From positions 63,552,527-63,616,526 of the forward strand of contig NC_051079.1 of the NCBI RefSeq assembly GCF_004664715.2: a DNA stretch of 64,000 nucleotides, in the 5' to 3' direction. Source of the stretch: Peromyscus leucopus (lineage: Eukaryota; Chordata; Mammalia; Rodentia; Cricetidae). Both the position numbers and the translations under genes were made by a program. The notes under the pieces were generated by a model. The model had not been told where the DNA came from. It saw nothing but the letters and a program-made list of their open reading frames with translations, and ran no database searches. The number at the start of each line of letters is the position of its first letter. Within the stretch, counting starts at the first letter, position 1. Shown one piece after another: positions 22,023-32,459 of the stretch.

Positions 22023-22554
22023 TACATAATAGGGTCTGAATGTCCAAATCCTTCCCAAATCCTCATCTCAAACCTAGCCCCTAAGGTGATGGTTTTAAGA
22101 GGCAGGACCTGGCTTGATGCAATGGCTCAACAGGAAAAGACTCTTGCTTGCACATCTGGCAACTTGACGCCAACCCTTAGGACCCATGAAAAGATGAAGA
22201 AACTGACTCTACATAGTTGTCCCTTGACCTCCAGGTACGCACCCCCATCACACATACATATATACACACAGAGATAATAAATTAAAAAAAATTTTAAAGA
22301 GCTGGGACCTTATGGAGATGATTAGGTCACGAGGGTGGAGTCTTCATGAATAAAGTTAGTGTCTTTATTGTAAAACAGACCCGAGGGAGCCCGTTTGTTC
22401 TTCTATACCACCTCTGAAGCAGAGAATGGATCTTCATCAGACAATAGATCTGCTGCTGTGCCTTGCTCTTGAACTCCCCAGCCTCCAGAACCATGAGCAA
22501 TAAGCGTGTGGTTTTCAAGGTGTTTTGTTAAAACATCCCAACAGATTAGGACAA
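22023..22554 (+). mobile_element. MaLR-like LTR split by a SINE
   Basis: The plus-strand order fits a MaLR LTR: 'agggtctgaatgtccaaatc', 'cctaaggtgatggttttaag', interruption at 22111-22300, then 'atggagatgattaggtcacg', 'agggtggagtcttcatgaat', 'ccccagcctccagaaccatg', 'gcaataagcgtgtggttttc', 'acagattagga'. The two halves join logically across the SINE. Confidence 0.65.
22111..22300 (+). mobile_element. B2/B3-like SINE nested in MaLR
   Basis: 'gatgcaatggctcaacagga', 'ctcttgcttgcacatctggc', 'ttgacctccaggtacgcacc' and a CA/TA tail ending in A-rich sequence. It interrupts the MaLR between 'gcaggacct' and 'gctgggacct', a likely imperfect target duplication. Confidence 0.6.
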
Positions 22555-23084
22555 TGTGCATGCATATGTAGACAGATAACATAGAGATATTTATATTAAT
22601 ATTAATGTTGTAAACTGAAGTTCTCAGAAAAACAAACAAAAACCCATATGGGTGGTAAAGATTCTATCAGGTTGATTGTCCGATTGGAGTTGCTGTAGCT
22701 TTAGACAGTTGTATGTTGCAGACCTGGAGTCAAGATGTCTTGGGCTATTGTCAGCCACCTTAGCAGCCGTTCACTGCCTGCCTCTGACTAAGCCCCAGAC
22801 TAAGAACGTCCTTGGGTGGCATCTGAATCCTCAGCACAGTTTCCCTCCCTTCATTGTCACCCAATGTTCCCACCAATGTCTTTGACAAATGCCTTGGCTT
22901 ATGACTTTCTTTGTAACTCACTTCACAAAACTCATCATATTGGAACACGGCATTTGGAATAGTCTGAACCTACTTCCCCAGACCATGGTCACTCAGATTT
23001 GGCTCTAGAATAAATTACTTAGTATTCCCTTTGAGGTAAGGGGTGTGTTTTTGCATGGATAATGTCTATGTCCATGTTATTTAC
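22555..23084. other. Unassigned sequence
   Basis: About 530 bp; no element or exon recognised. Confidence 0.4.
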
Positions 23085-23470
23085 ATATGTCTATCTTCAT
23101 CAGGAAGACATTTCTGCCATGACCTAACCATAAACAGCTCCCTTTGAGTCCTCCTCTCGGTTGACTTTGAATTTAGCCAGCTGAGTCCAATTTTAGCAGA
23201 AAATCTTGCTCAACCAGATTATTGAGACTCCCCCACCCTGATGTCTAAACCATGCCTACCTCTAAGTAAGGATCCTGTTGCATTGGGTTAGCAAAACACT
23301 CACCCTTGAAATCTAATTGAGTTCTTAGATATTTCTACCCAGAGCAGCCCGCTCCTGCTGCTCCTTGACTATAAGCATCCAGCTATTTTTTAATCACATT
23401 TAGAATTGAGCTCAGATCTATGCAGAAGTCTCTTCACCCATTGCATTAACTTGAATAAAATCTGTTGACA
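23085..23470 (+). mobile_element. LTR-like element X, longest copy
   Basis: Ends in 'cattgcattaacttgaataaa' minus its first base, a typical LTR poly(A) signal region. Positions 23336-23465 recur at 24233-24362, and the part at about 23188-23252 recurs at 27763-27828. Three partial copies in 5 kb define a family that I do not name. Left edge approximate. Confidence 0.5.
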
Positions 23471-23473
23471 CTT

Positions 23474-23650
23474 TTTACATTTATTTATTTATTTATCTAT
23501 TATTCCATTTCTTTATTTTGTGTGTGCATGCAAGCACACACGTACCACAGCACATGTGTGGAAGTCAGAGGACGACTCGTGTAGGTTCTGGGGACTGAAC
23601 TAAGGTCACTGGTCTTGGTGCCAGGTGCCGCGGAGCCATCTCTCTGGCCC
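23474..23650 (-). mobile_element. B2/B3 SINE
   Basis: Reversed unit with T-rich tail (TTTA)n at left, then 'gtggaagtcagaggacgact', 'gttctggggactgaactaag', 'gtcactggtcttggtgccag', 'gagccatctctctggccc'. It lies directly at the 3' end of element X. Confidence 0.82.
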
Positions 23651-24014
23651 TGGCTTGCCATTTTTATGGCGGTGCAGATGTTTTTCTTTTACAGCCGTCT
23701 AGATCTGCATCTGCATGGTGAGTGAGGTAGTGAATGGGGAAGATGGGTCGGGAGAACTACTTGTGGTGCTGTCAGACATTCCCTGTTAGACTTTAAGACA
23801 GAATGCTTAAGGGAATCCAGGACGTACTAATCCCAAACACTCCACTCCAAACTTGTTCTTACCTCCTTCTGGAGAAACGTTTTGTTAAATGCTGTGTCCA
23901 GTTGCTAGAGCTGCTGCTGTGCCCGTTTGCCTGAAGGCCTGTGGAGAATGCTTGTAAGTCGTGCGTGTGATACAGAGACACTTAAAGACTTAAAACTGAA
24001 GGACCAGTTACCTC
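23651..24014. other. Unassigned sequence
   Basis: No repeat or gene recognised in about 360 bp. Confidence 0.4.
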
Positions 24015-24456
24015 AGTTAATTAGGGGTGCTGTAAAGAATGCCACAAACTGGATTACTTATAAACAGAAACTGTTTTTCATAGTTCTTTAGACTGGGAGA
24101 TCCAAGATCAAGGGGCCAATAAATTTGTTGTCTGGTGAGCAAACAAAACAAACAAAAAATAATTTGTTTCCTGGTTTATAGGAAGCTGTCTTGTCGGGGC
24201 AAAGGTTGTCTCTCTTACAAAGCCACGAATCTCTCCAGAGCAACCCCCTCCTGCTGCTCCTTGACTGTAAGCTTCCAGCTGTTTTTGCTGCAATTAGAAC
24301 TGAGCTCAAAGCTATGCAGAAGTCTCTTCACCCATTGCATTAACTTGATAAATCTGCTTTACTCCGTCCTCAAATCCAGATCACCTCCCAAATGGCTACA
24401 ATCACCCAACACCATCACTTACTAACACCATCACCTTGAGGGTTATGATTTCAACA
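24015..24456 (-). mobile_element. MaLR-like LTR split by element X
   Basis: Reversed MaLR words: 'gccacaaactggattactta', 'gactgggagatccaagatca', 'ttgttgtctggtgagc', 'gtttcctggtttataggaag', then after the interruption 'gatcacctcccaaatggcta' and 'ccttgagggttatgatttca'. The gap holds an element X segment. Confidence 0.62.
24233..24362 (+). mobile_element. LTR-like element X, 3' segment nested in MaLR
   Basis: About 130 bp strongly similar to 23336-23465: both share 'ctgctgctccttgact', 'gcagaagtctcttcacccat' and 'tgcattaacttga'. It is the 3' end of the LTR only, with no 5' part. Confidence 0.75.
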
Positions 24457-24989
24457 GAAAAAAAAAATTGGGGAGGACACCTTCAGTGTACAGACCTATG
24501 AACCTGAAAACTCCAAAATGATGTACTCGGAGATGCCTAGGGAAAGATGCCAAGATGGGTCTTGAGAGTGGAGGAGCCCGATTTCCCTCCCTTCCTCTAG
24601 GATTGACTGTCATATTGATGAAAACGAAGGTCCTGTTGCAAAAACGCTTTGCTGGTGGAATCAAACGCATTCCTGTTTGTGCATACCCTGGCTGAGGGTG
24701 CTGGGCTGGGCTCCACCTTGCTCCTGTTAAACAGAATTGTTGAGGGGCCTGTGGTCTAGCCATAAGCGCTTGCTTTATTGGCTGGGAGGAACTGCTGCCA
24801 GGGATCACTCTGTCGTTGATGGTGAGAGGACCTGGACCAAAAAGGAAAAGCTGTGACTGTCATGGAGTACCCATGATGCTTAGGGAGTGACCAGTGATAA
24901 AGGGTCTGGCCTGGAAGGAGAAGACCTTGTGCACCAAAGTAATCTGACCTACTGTAGAAACTGTCATGAGCCAAAGAGCTGGGTTGTTC
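24457..24989. other. Unassigned sequence
   Basis: The minus-strand frame at 24443-24808 (121 codons) has no recognisable domain. It starts in unassigned sequence and runs into the MaLR edge, which argues against coding. Confidence 0.4.
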
Positions 24990-25230
24990 ACTACAGCCTT
25001 CTTTGCAGCTTTGAAAAAGGGAAAATAGCCCTAAGTCATCTGAATATTCATCAGGAGAAGAACAATTAAGCTGTGGAATACTATATAACTATCTAAAGTG
25101 GAGAGCATTAGATAGAATGGGAGATCTCAACTGCAAAGTCAGTGACCCCTTTTATAACAGAGTTTATGGTACTTCTCTACTAGTCTTAAGTGTAAAACTC
25201 ATGAATACATATAAACTTACTTACACACAA
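24990..25230 (+). mobile_element. Old L1 3' end fragment
   Basis: 'cactacagccttctttgcag', 'catctgaatattcatcagga', 'taagctgtggaatactatat' and downstream words match the plus-sense L1M tail ('...aactggttaaataa...tggaatac...'). Confidence 0.45.
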
Positions 25231-25919
25231 TTCTTAAAAATTATCCCACCCATCAAAGCCTTCTGGATATAAAAGAGAGAACTTAAAAGGAAGCTTATAA
25301 CAAAGTCATACGTCGTATCTCATTCTGTCGGTATTTAGGAAAGGCTAGCCTGAGACATGACAGAGTGGATGGTAGTTTGCCCTTAACATAGAATCATCCA
25401 CTTAGTGCTGATGCTGGGGTTGTACGAACAGCTTGGTTACTGACAGAAACATTGTGGTGATATTTTTTTTGGCATTGTGAATAATTCCTGCTAAACTTGT
25501 GAACAAAACAGAGGGCAATATCTCTACGTGTTGGCATGCAAGGGGAGTCTCAGCTGTGTGGGATTGGGGCGTGCTCTAGGACACTGAGTGCTGGCATTCA
25601 CAGGCGTCTAGGCCTCCTTAAGACTCCCAGGCCCTGCTTCCTGTGTCTATGAGAGAAGGTTGATTGCTACATGGAGAGAGGAAGGGGCTTCTATGGTCAA
25701 AGGCAGAATGAGGACTAGACTCTGAGGCCATTATTCATTACCTCTTGGGTGCTTTCCATCTGCCAAAGAGTAGGTAGGGAGGATGCTGGTCCTGGCACCC
25801 AAGGCCTGGGTGGTGAGACCTCACTTGGCCAGACCACTTACACCTTTCTGAGCATCAGCCTCTATCAGCTTCTCTTATCTTTGAACATTTATTTTGAGAT
25901 GCTCCCAGTCTTATAGAAA
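25231..25919. other. Unassigned sequence
   Basis: Nothing recognised. A T8 run lies at 25463-25470. Confidence 0.4.
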
Positions 25920-25925
25920 CAGTAC

Positions 25926-26312
25926 TGTAGCTGGAGAGTTTTCTCTGAAGAGTTTTCTCTCCAGGTCCAGCCAAGTCCCAGCAGTCTGACAGCCCACTTA
26001 TAAAATAAACACACAGACACTTATCTAAACTGTTTGGCCTAATGGCTCAGGCTTCTAGCTATCTAGTTCTTACATCTCAAATTAATCCATTTCTATAAAT
26101 CTATACCTTGCCACATGGCTCGTGGCTTACCGGCATCTTCACATGCTGCTTGTCACAGTGGCAGCTGGTAGTGTCTCCCTCTACCTTCCTGTTCTCTCAG
26201 TTCTCCTCTCTGTTAGTCCCGCCTATACTTCCTGCCTGGCCACTGGCCAATCAGTGTTTTATTTATTGACCAATCAGAGCAACACATTTGACATACAGAC
26301 CATCCCACAGCA
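25926..26312 (-). mobile_element. Solo LTR, class II ERV type, family 2 (copy 1)
   Basis: A 387-bp LTR on the minus strand. Read in that sense it begins TGCTGTGGGATGG and ends AGCTACA. The target duplication CAGTAC is perfect at 25920-25925 and 26313-26318. Minus-sense promoter-like motifs include 'tctgattggtcaataaataa' and 'attggccagtggccagg'. Closely related to 40250-40638. A solo LTR with no coding remains. Confidence 0.9.
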
Positions 26313-26318
26313 CAGTAC

Positions 26319-26861
26319 AAATAGATAAAATACAGGACAGCAAATTTTCTCCTACCCCTAAGTCATTTGAGAGAAGTCTGCCAACCTGATGTCTCACCAC
26401 CCCACAGCATTTGGGCATGCATTTCTTATAGACAAGGCGGTATCCTACAGAACCTGGGGTCTCACATGGTCATCTTCCTGTTCCAGAATCTTTGCCAAAT
26501 GTCTCACTAATGGCTAGAAGTCAAAGGACCCAGTTTAGAATGTCGTGCATGGGAGTGTTGCATCTTTGGTCTCCTGAAGTCTGAGCCTTTCTCTGCCTAT
26601 CTCTGACTTCCATGACTGGGACACTTTTCCTGGTTGAGGATATGTCTGATGCTGGCGTGATAGGAGATGCCCTTTAACAGGTCAACCACAGACAGGATTC
26701 TTGCTATATTCTTCCACTGCCTGCTCTGTTAGACATGTAAGGGACCTTGCTGATTGCACCCCATTGCGCTCGCTGCACCTCACCCAGGCCAGCACTGCAT
26801 GTTTTGGTGTTCTGCAGGATGTTCTTACTTCGCTCTCCTGTGGGTCACCACCACCACACTA
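26319..26861. other. Unassigned sequence
   Basis: No repeat or exon recognised. Confidence 0.4.
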
Positions 26862-26950
26862 TTCCAGAGAGGGCTCAGAGAGGTTCAGTGACCTGGAGGC
26901 TTCAGGAACAATCGAGGGTAGACCTAAGACTTGAACTCAGGCATTTGGTG
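26862..26950 (-). mobile_element. MIR SINE fragment
   Basis: Reversed MIR words: 'gagggctcagagaggttcag', 'tgacctggaggcttcagg', 'agacttgaactcaggcattt'. Confidence 0.5.
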
Positions 26951-27762
26951 CCTGGAATATATTGACTATTGTCAGAGGGAAGAGGTGAAGCCAGCCTTTA
27001 ATTAGAAGCGATTACAATAGGCGAAGAGAGTTCAGGATAGAACTGAGCTGAACCTCAAGTACAAAGACAGTCAGAATTTATAGCCAAGGAGCAGGGGGGA
27101 GTAGAAAGTCTCTAAAAGGAGCCGTCAAAGTGTGGGGGGTGGCTCTTGTTAAACCAACTTAACAAGCGTCTTGTGGAATGCAGGCTGGGGTGCTCAGAGA
27201 TCAAGGGCAAAGACATTCTTGTTAAAACTGAAATATTCTGCTGTAGCAAAGATGGGCGCTATGGTGGCCTGGTGGCGAAAATGGTCAGAGCATCCTTCCT
27301 CACTGTACCATTGAATACTCCTCTGTGTGTTGTATGTTTACATTTTAAACACACGTACAGTGCCCACACTTGCTCCTCAAGTCAGACAGTGATCCATATG
27401 CCCCTCTGAAAGCTAGAAACTCTGAAGCTCAGTGGTTTTTGAGAGGTGTGACCAGAACGTCAGCTATACCAATGACAGGGCTGGGACCTGGCTGAGATCT
27501 CTTTGTCACCCCCACCCCCGCCCCCACCCCAGTGCAGAGGCTGTAACTGAGGTGGACTTGGCAATGAAGTTGGGGATGAATAGGCCAGGCAAGTTTTAGC
27601 CAGGTGGGGTTGTGGTGCTGAGGATAGTGAGTCAGGTTACCAAGAGACACGAATGAAAATGTGGGTTCCAGAGCCCTCCTGGCCTGAAGCGTGAATAAGA
27701 ACATGAACTTCAGCATGGTTTCTCTGAGTCCAGCAAGCCTAGCCGTCCTTGAAGATGATCTC
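26951..27762. other. Unassigned sequence
   Basis: No mobile element recognised apart from the G-rich tract listed separately. A frame on the minus strand (27429-27782) crosses that tract and shows no family features. Confidence 0.4.
27508..27530 (-). repeat. G-quadruplex motif on minus strand
   Basis: On the minus strand, four runs of four or five G separated by single T or C loops, the compact arrangement favouring a very stable parallel G-quadruplex. Confidence 0.85.
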
Positions 27763-27830
27763 CTGGAGCCCAATTTTAGCAAGACTCCTGTTGAGTTGGT
27801 GTCCCAGAACCTGTACTGCCGATGTCTAAT
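27763..27830 (+). mobile_element. LTR-like element X, 5' fragment
   Basis: 'gcccaattttagcaagactc' and 'tgccgatgtctaataa' align to the 5' part of the copy at 23.19 kb ('gtccaattttagcagaaaat', 'ccctgatgtctaaa'). Confidence 0.45.
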
Positions 27831-29919
27831 AACTTACTGTCCACAGTCTTCACCCTATGGCCTGCAGGGTTGTTGGTGGGCAGAGGTAACAGGCAACTGG
27901 ACAGGAGAGATGTACATGCCCCCCCCTCATGCTTCCCTACCCCCACCCCAGGCCTTAGAGCCTGGACTAGTCAAGCAAGATGTGAATAGGAGACTCACTC
28001 CAGGATGCCTTTCAGGAGCTCAGAATTTAGGGACAGTTGTAAGTTAGACCTCCTAAGCCTGAATGAGGATGGCAGACACCCTGCGGAGAGACAGGGTGGA
28101 GCCTCTGGGACTGCCAGATAGGCCCCAGAATTAGACATTTGCATTGGCCCCACCCTACCTCTAAGCCTATGAAGCCTGTCACAGAGTGAGGCACTCCCAC
28201 TGAGTCTGAGTGAGCTGACACAGTGCACCTCAAGCTTGGCTTGGGGGTGAGGGCGGAAGATGCCGATGTCTTCCTTCCCCACCCAGCTGCTCTGCACCTC
28301 AGCAGACCTGCAGCAGCACCCAGAACTTGGCCCGAGTACTAATTGCATGACCCCCTCCTTCCCCCACTCAGGCAGATATGCTGTGGTGGGCAGTTTGCTC
28401 ATTATGATGGCAACGCATTTGGTCTGTGTATTCCAGAGAGCCGAGGACAGGGTTACCTGTGTCTAACAGGAGCCCAGAGAAGATTGCTCCGCTCACACTC
28501 AGGGGAGCGGCATCTGAGTCACCCCTTCCCAGCCAGGCCCTCCTGGTAGGGGAGCAGCTGTACTTCAGACCAGAACCATGTAGAACCCTGGGGAGGGAAT
28601 GCTCCACGTGGAAGAGGGAAGCTGAGAAAAATGACAGGGGAAACTGAGGCTGTTAAACTCCACGCCATTAAAGGGACAGCTGCTCTAGCTTTGGAAGGAA
28701 GTATTTGAAAAGACAGCGACCTTGTGACCCCGGACTGTGACAGGAAGTGCTGATCTCACAGCGCCAGCCCTTAATGCCTTTGAGTTGTTGAGGTTTTCAC
28801 CAGGCTGGGAGCAAGTAAGAAAAGTGGATGTAGTTTTATTATACTGACTATATTCATTTAAAGGGTCACTCTTCATGTTGTGCTTCTGTCTTTCCTACTC
28901 CCAGATAGCTCCAGTGTCCTCTTTGCAGGACTCATCCTGATTCGTACATGTGATGTTCACGGTGACAATAAGCACTAGGTTTTAGTGTAGCTCAGAAAAC
29001 CCGGTCAGCTCATGTCAGAAATGCCGCCTTCATTGTACTGGTGTCAGCCTAATCCAGAAGACCAAGACCTCTGGCTCTGGTTCATCCTGTTCTTCTGCTG
29101 TCCAGCAAGGGTAAATGTGATGCCCAGGTCACACAAGTGTGTGGTACCACCGGGCACACAGCACAGGACGCCCCCCAAACCCTATCTTCCCCCACTGTTT
29201 CTTTGCTAGAGGAGGATCTCACTCTCCTTGGAGCTCCCCAAGGGGCTAAACTCCATGTCTGCCTGCTTCTCATCTGCCGCCCCTGTCCCTATACTCCCGG
29301 TGGTGGCAGGGAGATAATGAACGGCAGAGTAGAGAGTTTCTTAAGGATTGCTGGCTGCCCTGCTGGTGCCCTCACATACACAAGCCTGTGGAGGAGGGTC
29401 GGCCACAGGAAGAGGCAGTTAGTCATAGAGCCTCTGTGTGTGCACACCAGTTGGTGGGGGCTGGCTGGGTTAAGGGGACAGTGATGCCAGGGAGGTTGTT
29501 GCCATAGTGACGCGGTGGTAGCCCTCCTCGTTTTCCTAGTCCCAACCTCTGCAGCCAGCCTTTGGAAGCCCTGCTTTCCGGAACGTGGACAAGCTGTATC
29601 TACCTCTGTGACCCCAGGATTGGGTGTGACAGCTGGACCCCAGCCACTCAGGAGACCCCAGAAAGGCTCTGGCTTCGTGTAGCTGGAGGGGGTGAGCCTG
29701 GCTGGGTCTGTGAAGACCTGCTGTGACACAGAGCTGGCTGTGTGAGGGGACATGTAGTGGGTGTTCCTTTCTTTGTTTCCTTGATTTATCCTAGCTTGGC
29801 TCATGAAGATGATTTGATTCTGGTCATTTTAAAAAGCGACTCAGTATTCTTCACCCGGTGATTCCAGCTCAGTTCTGACGGGGACTGATGCTGACCGGGC
29901 TGGCTAATGTTATATCTTA
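27831..29919. other. Unassigned sequence
   Basis: Two kilobases, GC-moderate. Many overlapping frames of 60-170 codons on both strands are typical of stop-poor DNA and none is recognisable. The stretch 29820-29919 is AT-rich and could be a conserved element. Confidence 0.4.
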
Positions 29920-30380
29920 TGAAGATTGGTTCATTAATTGACTGTAGAGATGTCATCCATGCAGGAAGGTATTAGCCATCATCAGCCTTAACAGTGCTGA
30001 CTCAGCGAGGCAGGGCTGCACATTTCTGTTTGTTCCTTTGGGGTGAAATTTCAGCAGTGGGATTACTAGGTTACAGTGCACAAATATCTATATGGGTCTT
30101 GAAGTGTTTGCTAAATATTTCCTCCATATATTTTACTAGATTTTAATGTCACTCACCATTTATGAATGTTCCAATTTCTTCATAATCCTATTAGCATTTG
30201 AGTTATGAATTCCATTTTGGTACTAATTTATAAGTATAAATGCTGTATTATTGCTGTAGTTTGCATTTGGGGGACTTGAGTCATTTACTTTGCATATCTT
30301 TGATTACAAATCTGTTCTATATAATTTGCCTATTTGTGTACTTGGCTTCTCTTGCTGACTTTTATTAATCATCTTTATTG
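29920..30380 (-). mobile_element. Old L1 3' UTR fragment
   Basis: Reversed L1M words: 'gtgggattactaggttacag', 'tgaagtgtttgctaaatatt', 'ttgcatttgggggacttgag', 'gcatatctttgattacaaat'. Left edge uncertain. Confidence 0.55.
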
Positions 30381-30696
30381 TCATTAAGGATAAACATGGC
30401 TATGAATCACCCCTTTCCCAGTGCTCACAGCACAGGTGGTCCCTCCATGTGGGCACACTGCTCACCCCCTCAGGACTCTGCTGCAGAAAGCAGAGTCTGG
30501 AATGGGGACAGAGAGGTCATTCCGAAGATGCCAGAGAGCTCAACTTCATGCATTCACTCAGTCCATTTTTTTTAAAGACCTTCCAATCTCCACCAGCAGC
30601 CTCCGAATCTGTATCATTACCCTAGTCCTCACCTCTGTAGGCGAGGGATGAGGACAGTAAAGACCGTGGAGTGGAGCTGGCCTTGCGCTGCTGTTA

Positions 30697-30697
<1 letters not shown>
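30381..30697. other. Unassigned sequence
   Basis: About 320 bp with no recognised repeat or gene. Confidence 0.4.
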
Positions 30698-30750
<53 letters not shown>

Positions 30751-30861
30751 GTGTGTGTATGTGTGTATGTGAGTGTGTGTGAGTGTGTGAGAGAGTGTGT
30801 GTGAGTGTGTGTGAGTGTGTGTGAGTGTGTGTGTGTGTGGTGTGCGCGTGTGCGCGTGTGC

Positions 30862-30924
<63 letters not shown>
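30698..30924. repeat. Long imperfect (GT)n array with GC core
   Basis: 227 bp: pure GT, then GTGTGTGAGT and GTGTGTAT variants, then a GTGCGC/(CG)n core at about 30843-30876, then pure GT again. Nearly continuous purine-pyrimidine alternation with a CG centre makes it a strong Z-DNA candidate. Confidence 0.97.
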
Positions 30925-30926
<2 letters not shown>

Positions 30927-31687
30927 TGACTAATGGCACGGACTTGCCTGTGATGGTTGCCAGGAGAGAGAAGTGATGTGATATTGGGGGCCCAGAGGAG
31001 AAGGGATTCATGGAAGTCAAGAACATGGAGGAGAGACCAAAGACTGGGCAAGATCAAGCCAGGTGGAGAGACTAGAGGTGCCTGCTGGGTGGGGGAAGCA
31101 GCATCCTCCACATGTTAGGCTAGGGAGGACGCTGAGCTAGACCAAGTGAAGGTTAATCGTGAACGGCTTTCCAGAGATGGGAGCGGATACCTGTGGCTAC
31201 CAGGTGGATGGCTAGTAAGGAGGAGCCATCAGGTCTCACCAGAGGCTTTGAACTGCTGCGTCTATGTTGGGGGCGTATTGTAAGCCAGCCGTTCATAGTG
31301 TAAAGACCCGGTGTGAGTGACGCAGGACTGGCTTGGAGGGGGGATTCCAGCAGAAGGGTTGAATGGGAATAGGTCTCGGTGAGTCTGGAGTATCCCTGCA
31401 GCCAGCCTCTAATTTTACAGCATGTTGTCCTAAGAGAAAGCAGCTTTCTTTGCAGTGGTCTGTCCCGTCGTTCTGGCAGTGCTGGGCCATTATTATGCAC
31501 TGTGGCAATAAAAATCACCGCGATAATCACAATACGACATTTGTTCAGTCTCTTAACTTGAGCATAAAGAAGACTGCCGATCTGGAGTGAGTGCCAGATC
31601 TGGCCTATCTACCCCATCATCACTTAATAACGATTATGGAGCCTCCCTGGGCACACAGTGCCCTGCCCAGCACTTGTGATATTAAAT
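30925..31687. other. Unassigned sequence
   Basis: No recognised element. Frames on the minus strand enter the GT array and become poly-His-Thr, so they are artefacts. Confidence 0.4.
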
Positions 31688-31765
31688 CTACCTAGAAGCA
31701 GGGTATAATAATGCTGACCCCGCAGGGATGTTCCAAGAATTAATTCCTGTGGGCTCTTCATTCCC
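31688..31765 (+). mobile_element. MIR-like fragment
   Basis: 'gggtataataatgctgaccc', 'gcagggatgttccaagaatt' recall the 3' half of MIR ('ataataatagtacctacctc', 'agggttgttgtgaggatta'). Confidence 0.4.
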
Positions 31766-32059
31766 CTCTTCTCCAGCACATTCAATCTTAGGAACCCAAG
31801 GGCTGGTGACGTTTATGCCATGAATTAAGAGATTCTGCCATTGCCCCTGGAACTCTTCATTACGGTCCCGAGTCGATCAATGGCAAAGAGGAATACTATT
31901 TATTAGTTAAGTGGATGCTATTGAATTCTTAATTTAAGTGGCTTTTAATTCAGTGTTTTACTCGCTGTCCTTCACATTGCCCTTGCTCATACAAATTTGC
32001 CCATTAGAGCCCTGTGTGGGGCCACGCTGCTGTCTTCCATCACGGTTTTGGGGTTTTTG
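31766..32059. other. Candidate conserved AT-rich element
   Basis: Unassigned AT-rich block with two TTAAGTGG words at 31907-31914 and 31934-31941, 27 bp apart. NK2-class homeodomain proteins recognise TTAAGTGG-type sites. CATGAATTAAGAG and CTTTTAATTCAG lie nearby. Function is inference from motif content only. Confidence 0.3.
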
Positions 32060-32085
32060 CTGTTGTTGTTGTTGTTGTTGTTTTT
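32060..32085. repeat. (TTG)n microsatellite
   Basis: Seven or eight TTG units ending in T5. Encodes poly-Val, poly-Leu or poly-Gln in spurious frames. Confidence 0.93.
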
Positions 32086-32459
32086 GGTTTCTCCTGGAGA
32101 ATGGTTTTCCTTTGGGAGAATGATGCAAGATTCTCAGTGTGGGCTGAAGCCAGCCCACCAGGTAGGGTCAGGCCTGACAACTGTTTTCTGTCAGGAAGTG
32201 GACAGTCTGGAAGGCGTGAGCCGCAGCAGCCTTCCAGACTAGGTCCCACAGCCCAGGCAGTTCTTTGGCACTCCTACTGTGTTTGGTTAACTTGTAAATT
32301 TCACGACAACCGTCCCACTCAGACACAAGGCACAGATACAGAAGTGGCACAGAATATCTATCTAGCCAAGAGGATGCCCAGCCTGACTTACAAGACATCC
32401 AAGGGTAGCAAGGAACAGCTCTCTACCCCCCAACGCAGTACACATTGCTTTAAACAGCT
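32086..32459. other. Unassigned sequence
   Basis: No repeat or supported exon. The long plus-strand frame from 32014 to 32484 passes through the TTG run and into L1 sequence, so it is not a convincing gene. Confidence 0.4.

Noticed and set aside
29289..29804. Minus-strand frame of 171 codons in unassigned sequence
   Set aside because: Overlaps plus-strand frames of similar size, no recognisable domain, ordinary for stop-poor DNA.
30629..31111. Minus-strand frame of 160 codons rich in His and Thr
   Set aside because: It is the translation of the GT array; the pattern is purely dinucleotide repetition.
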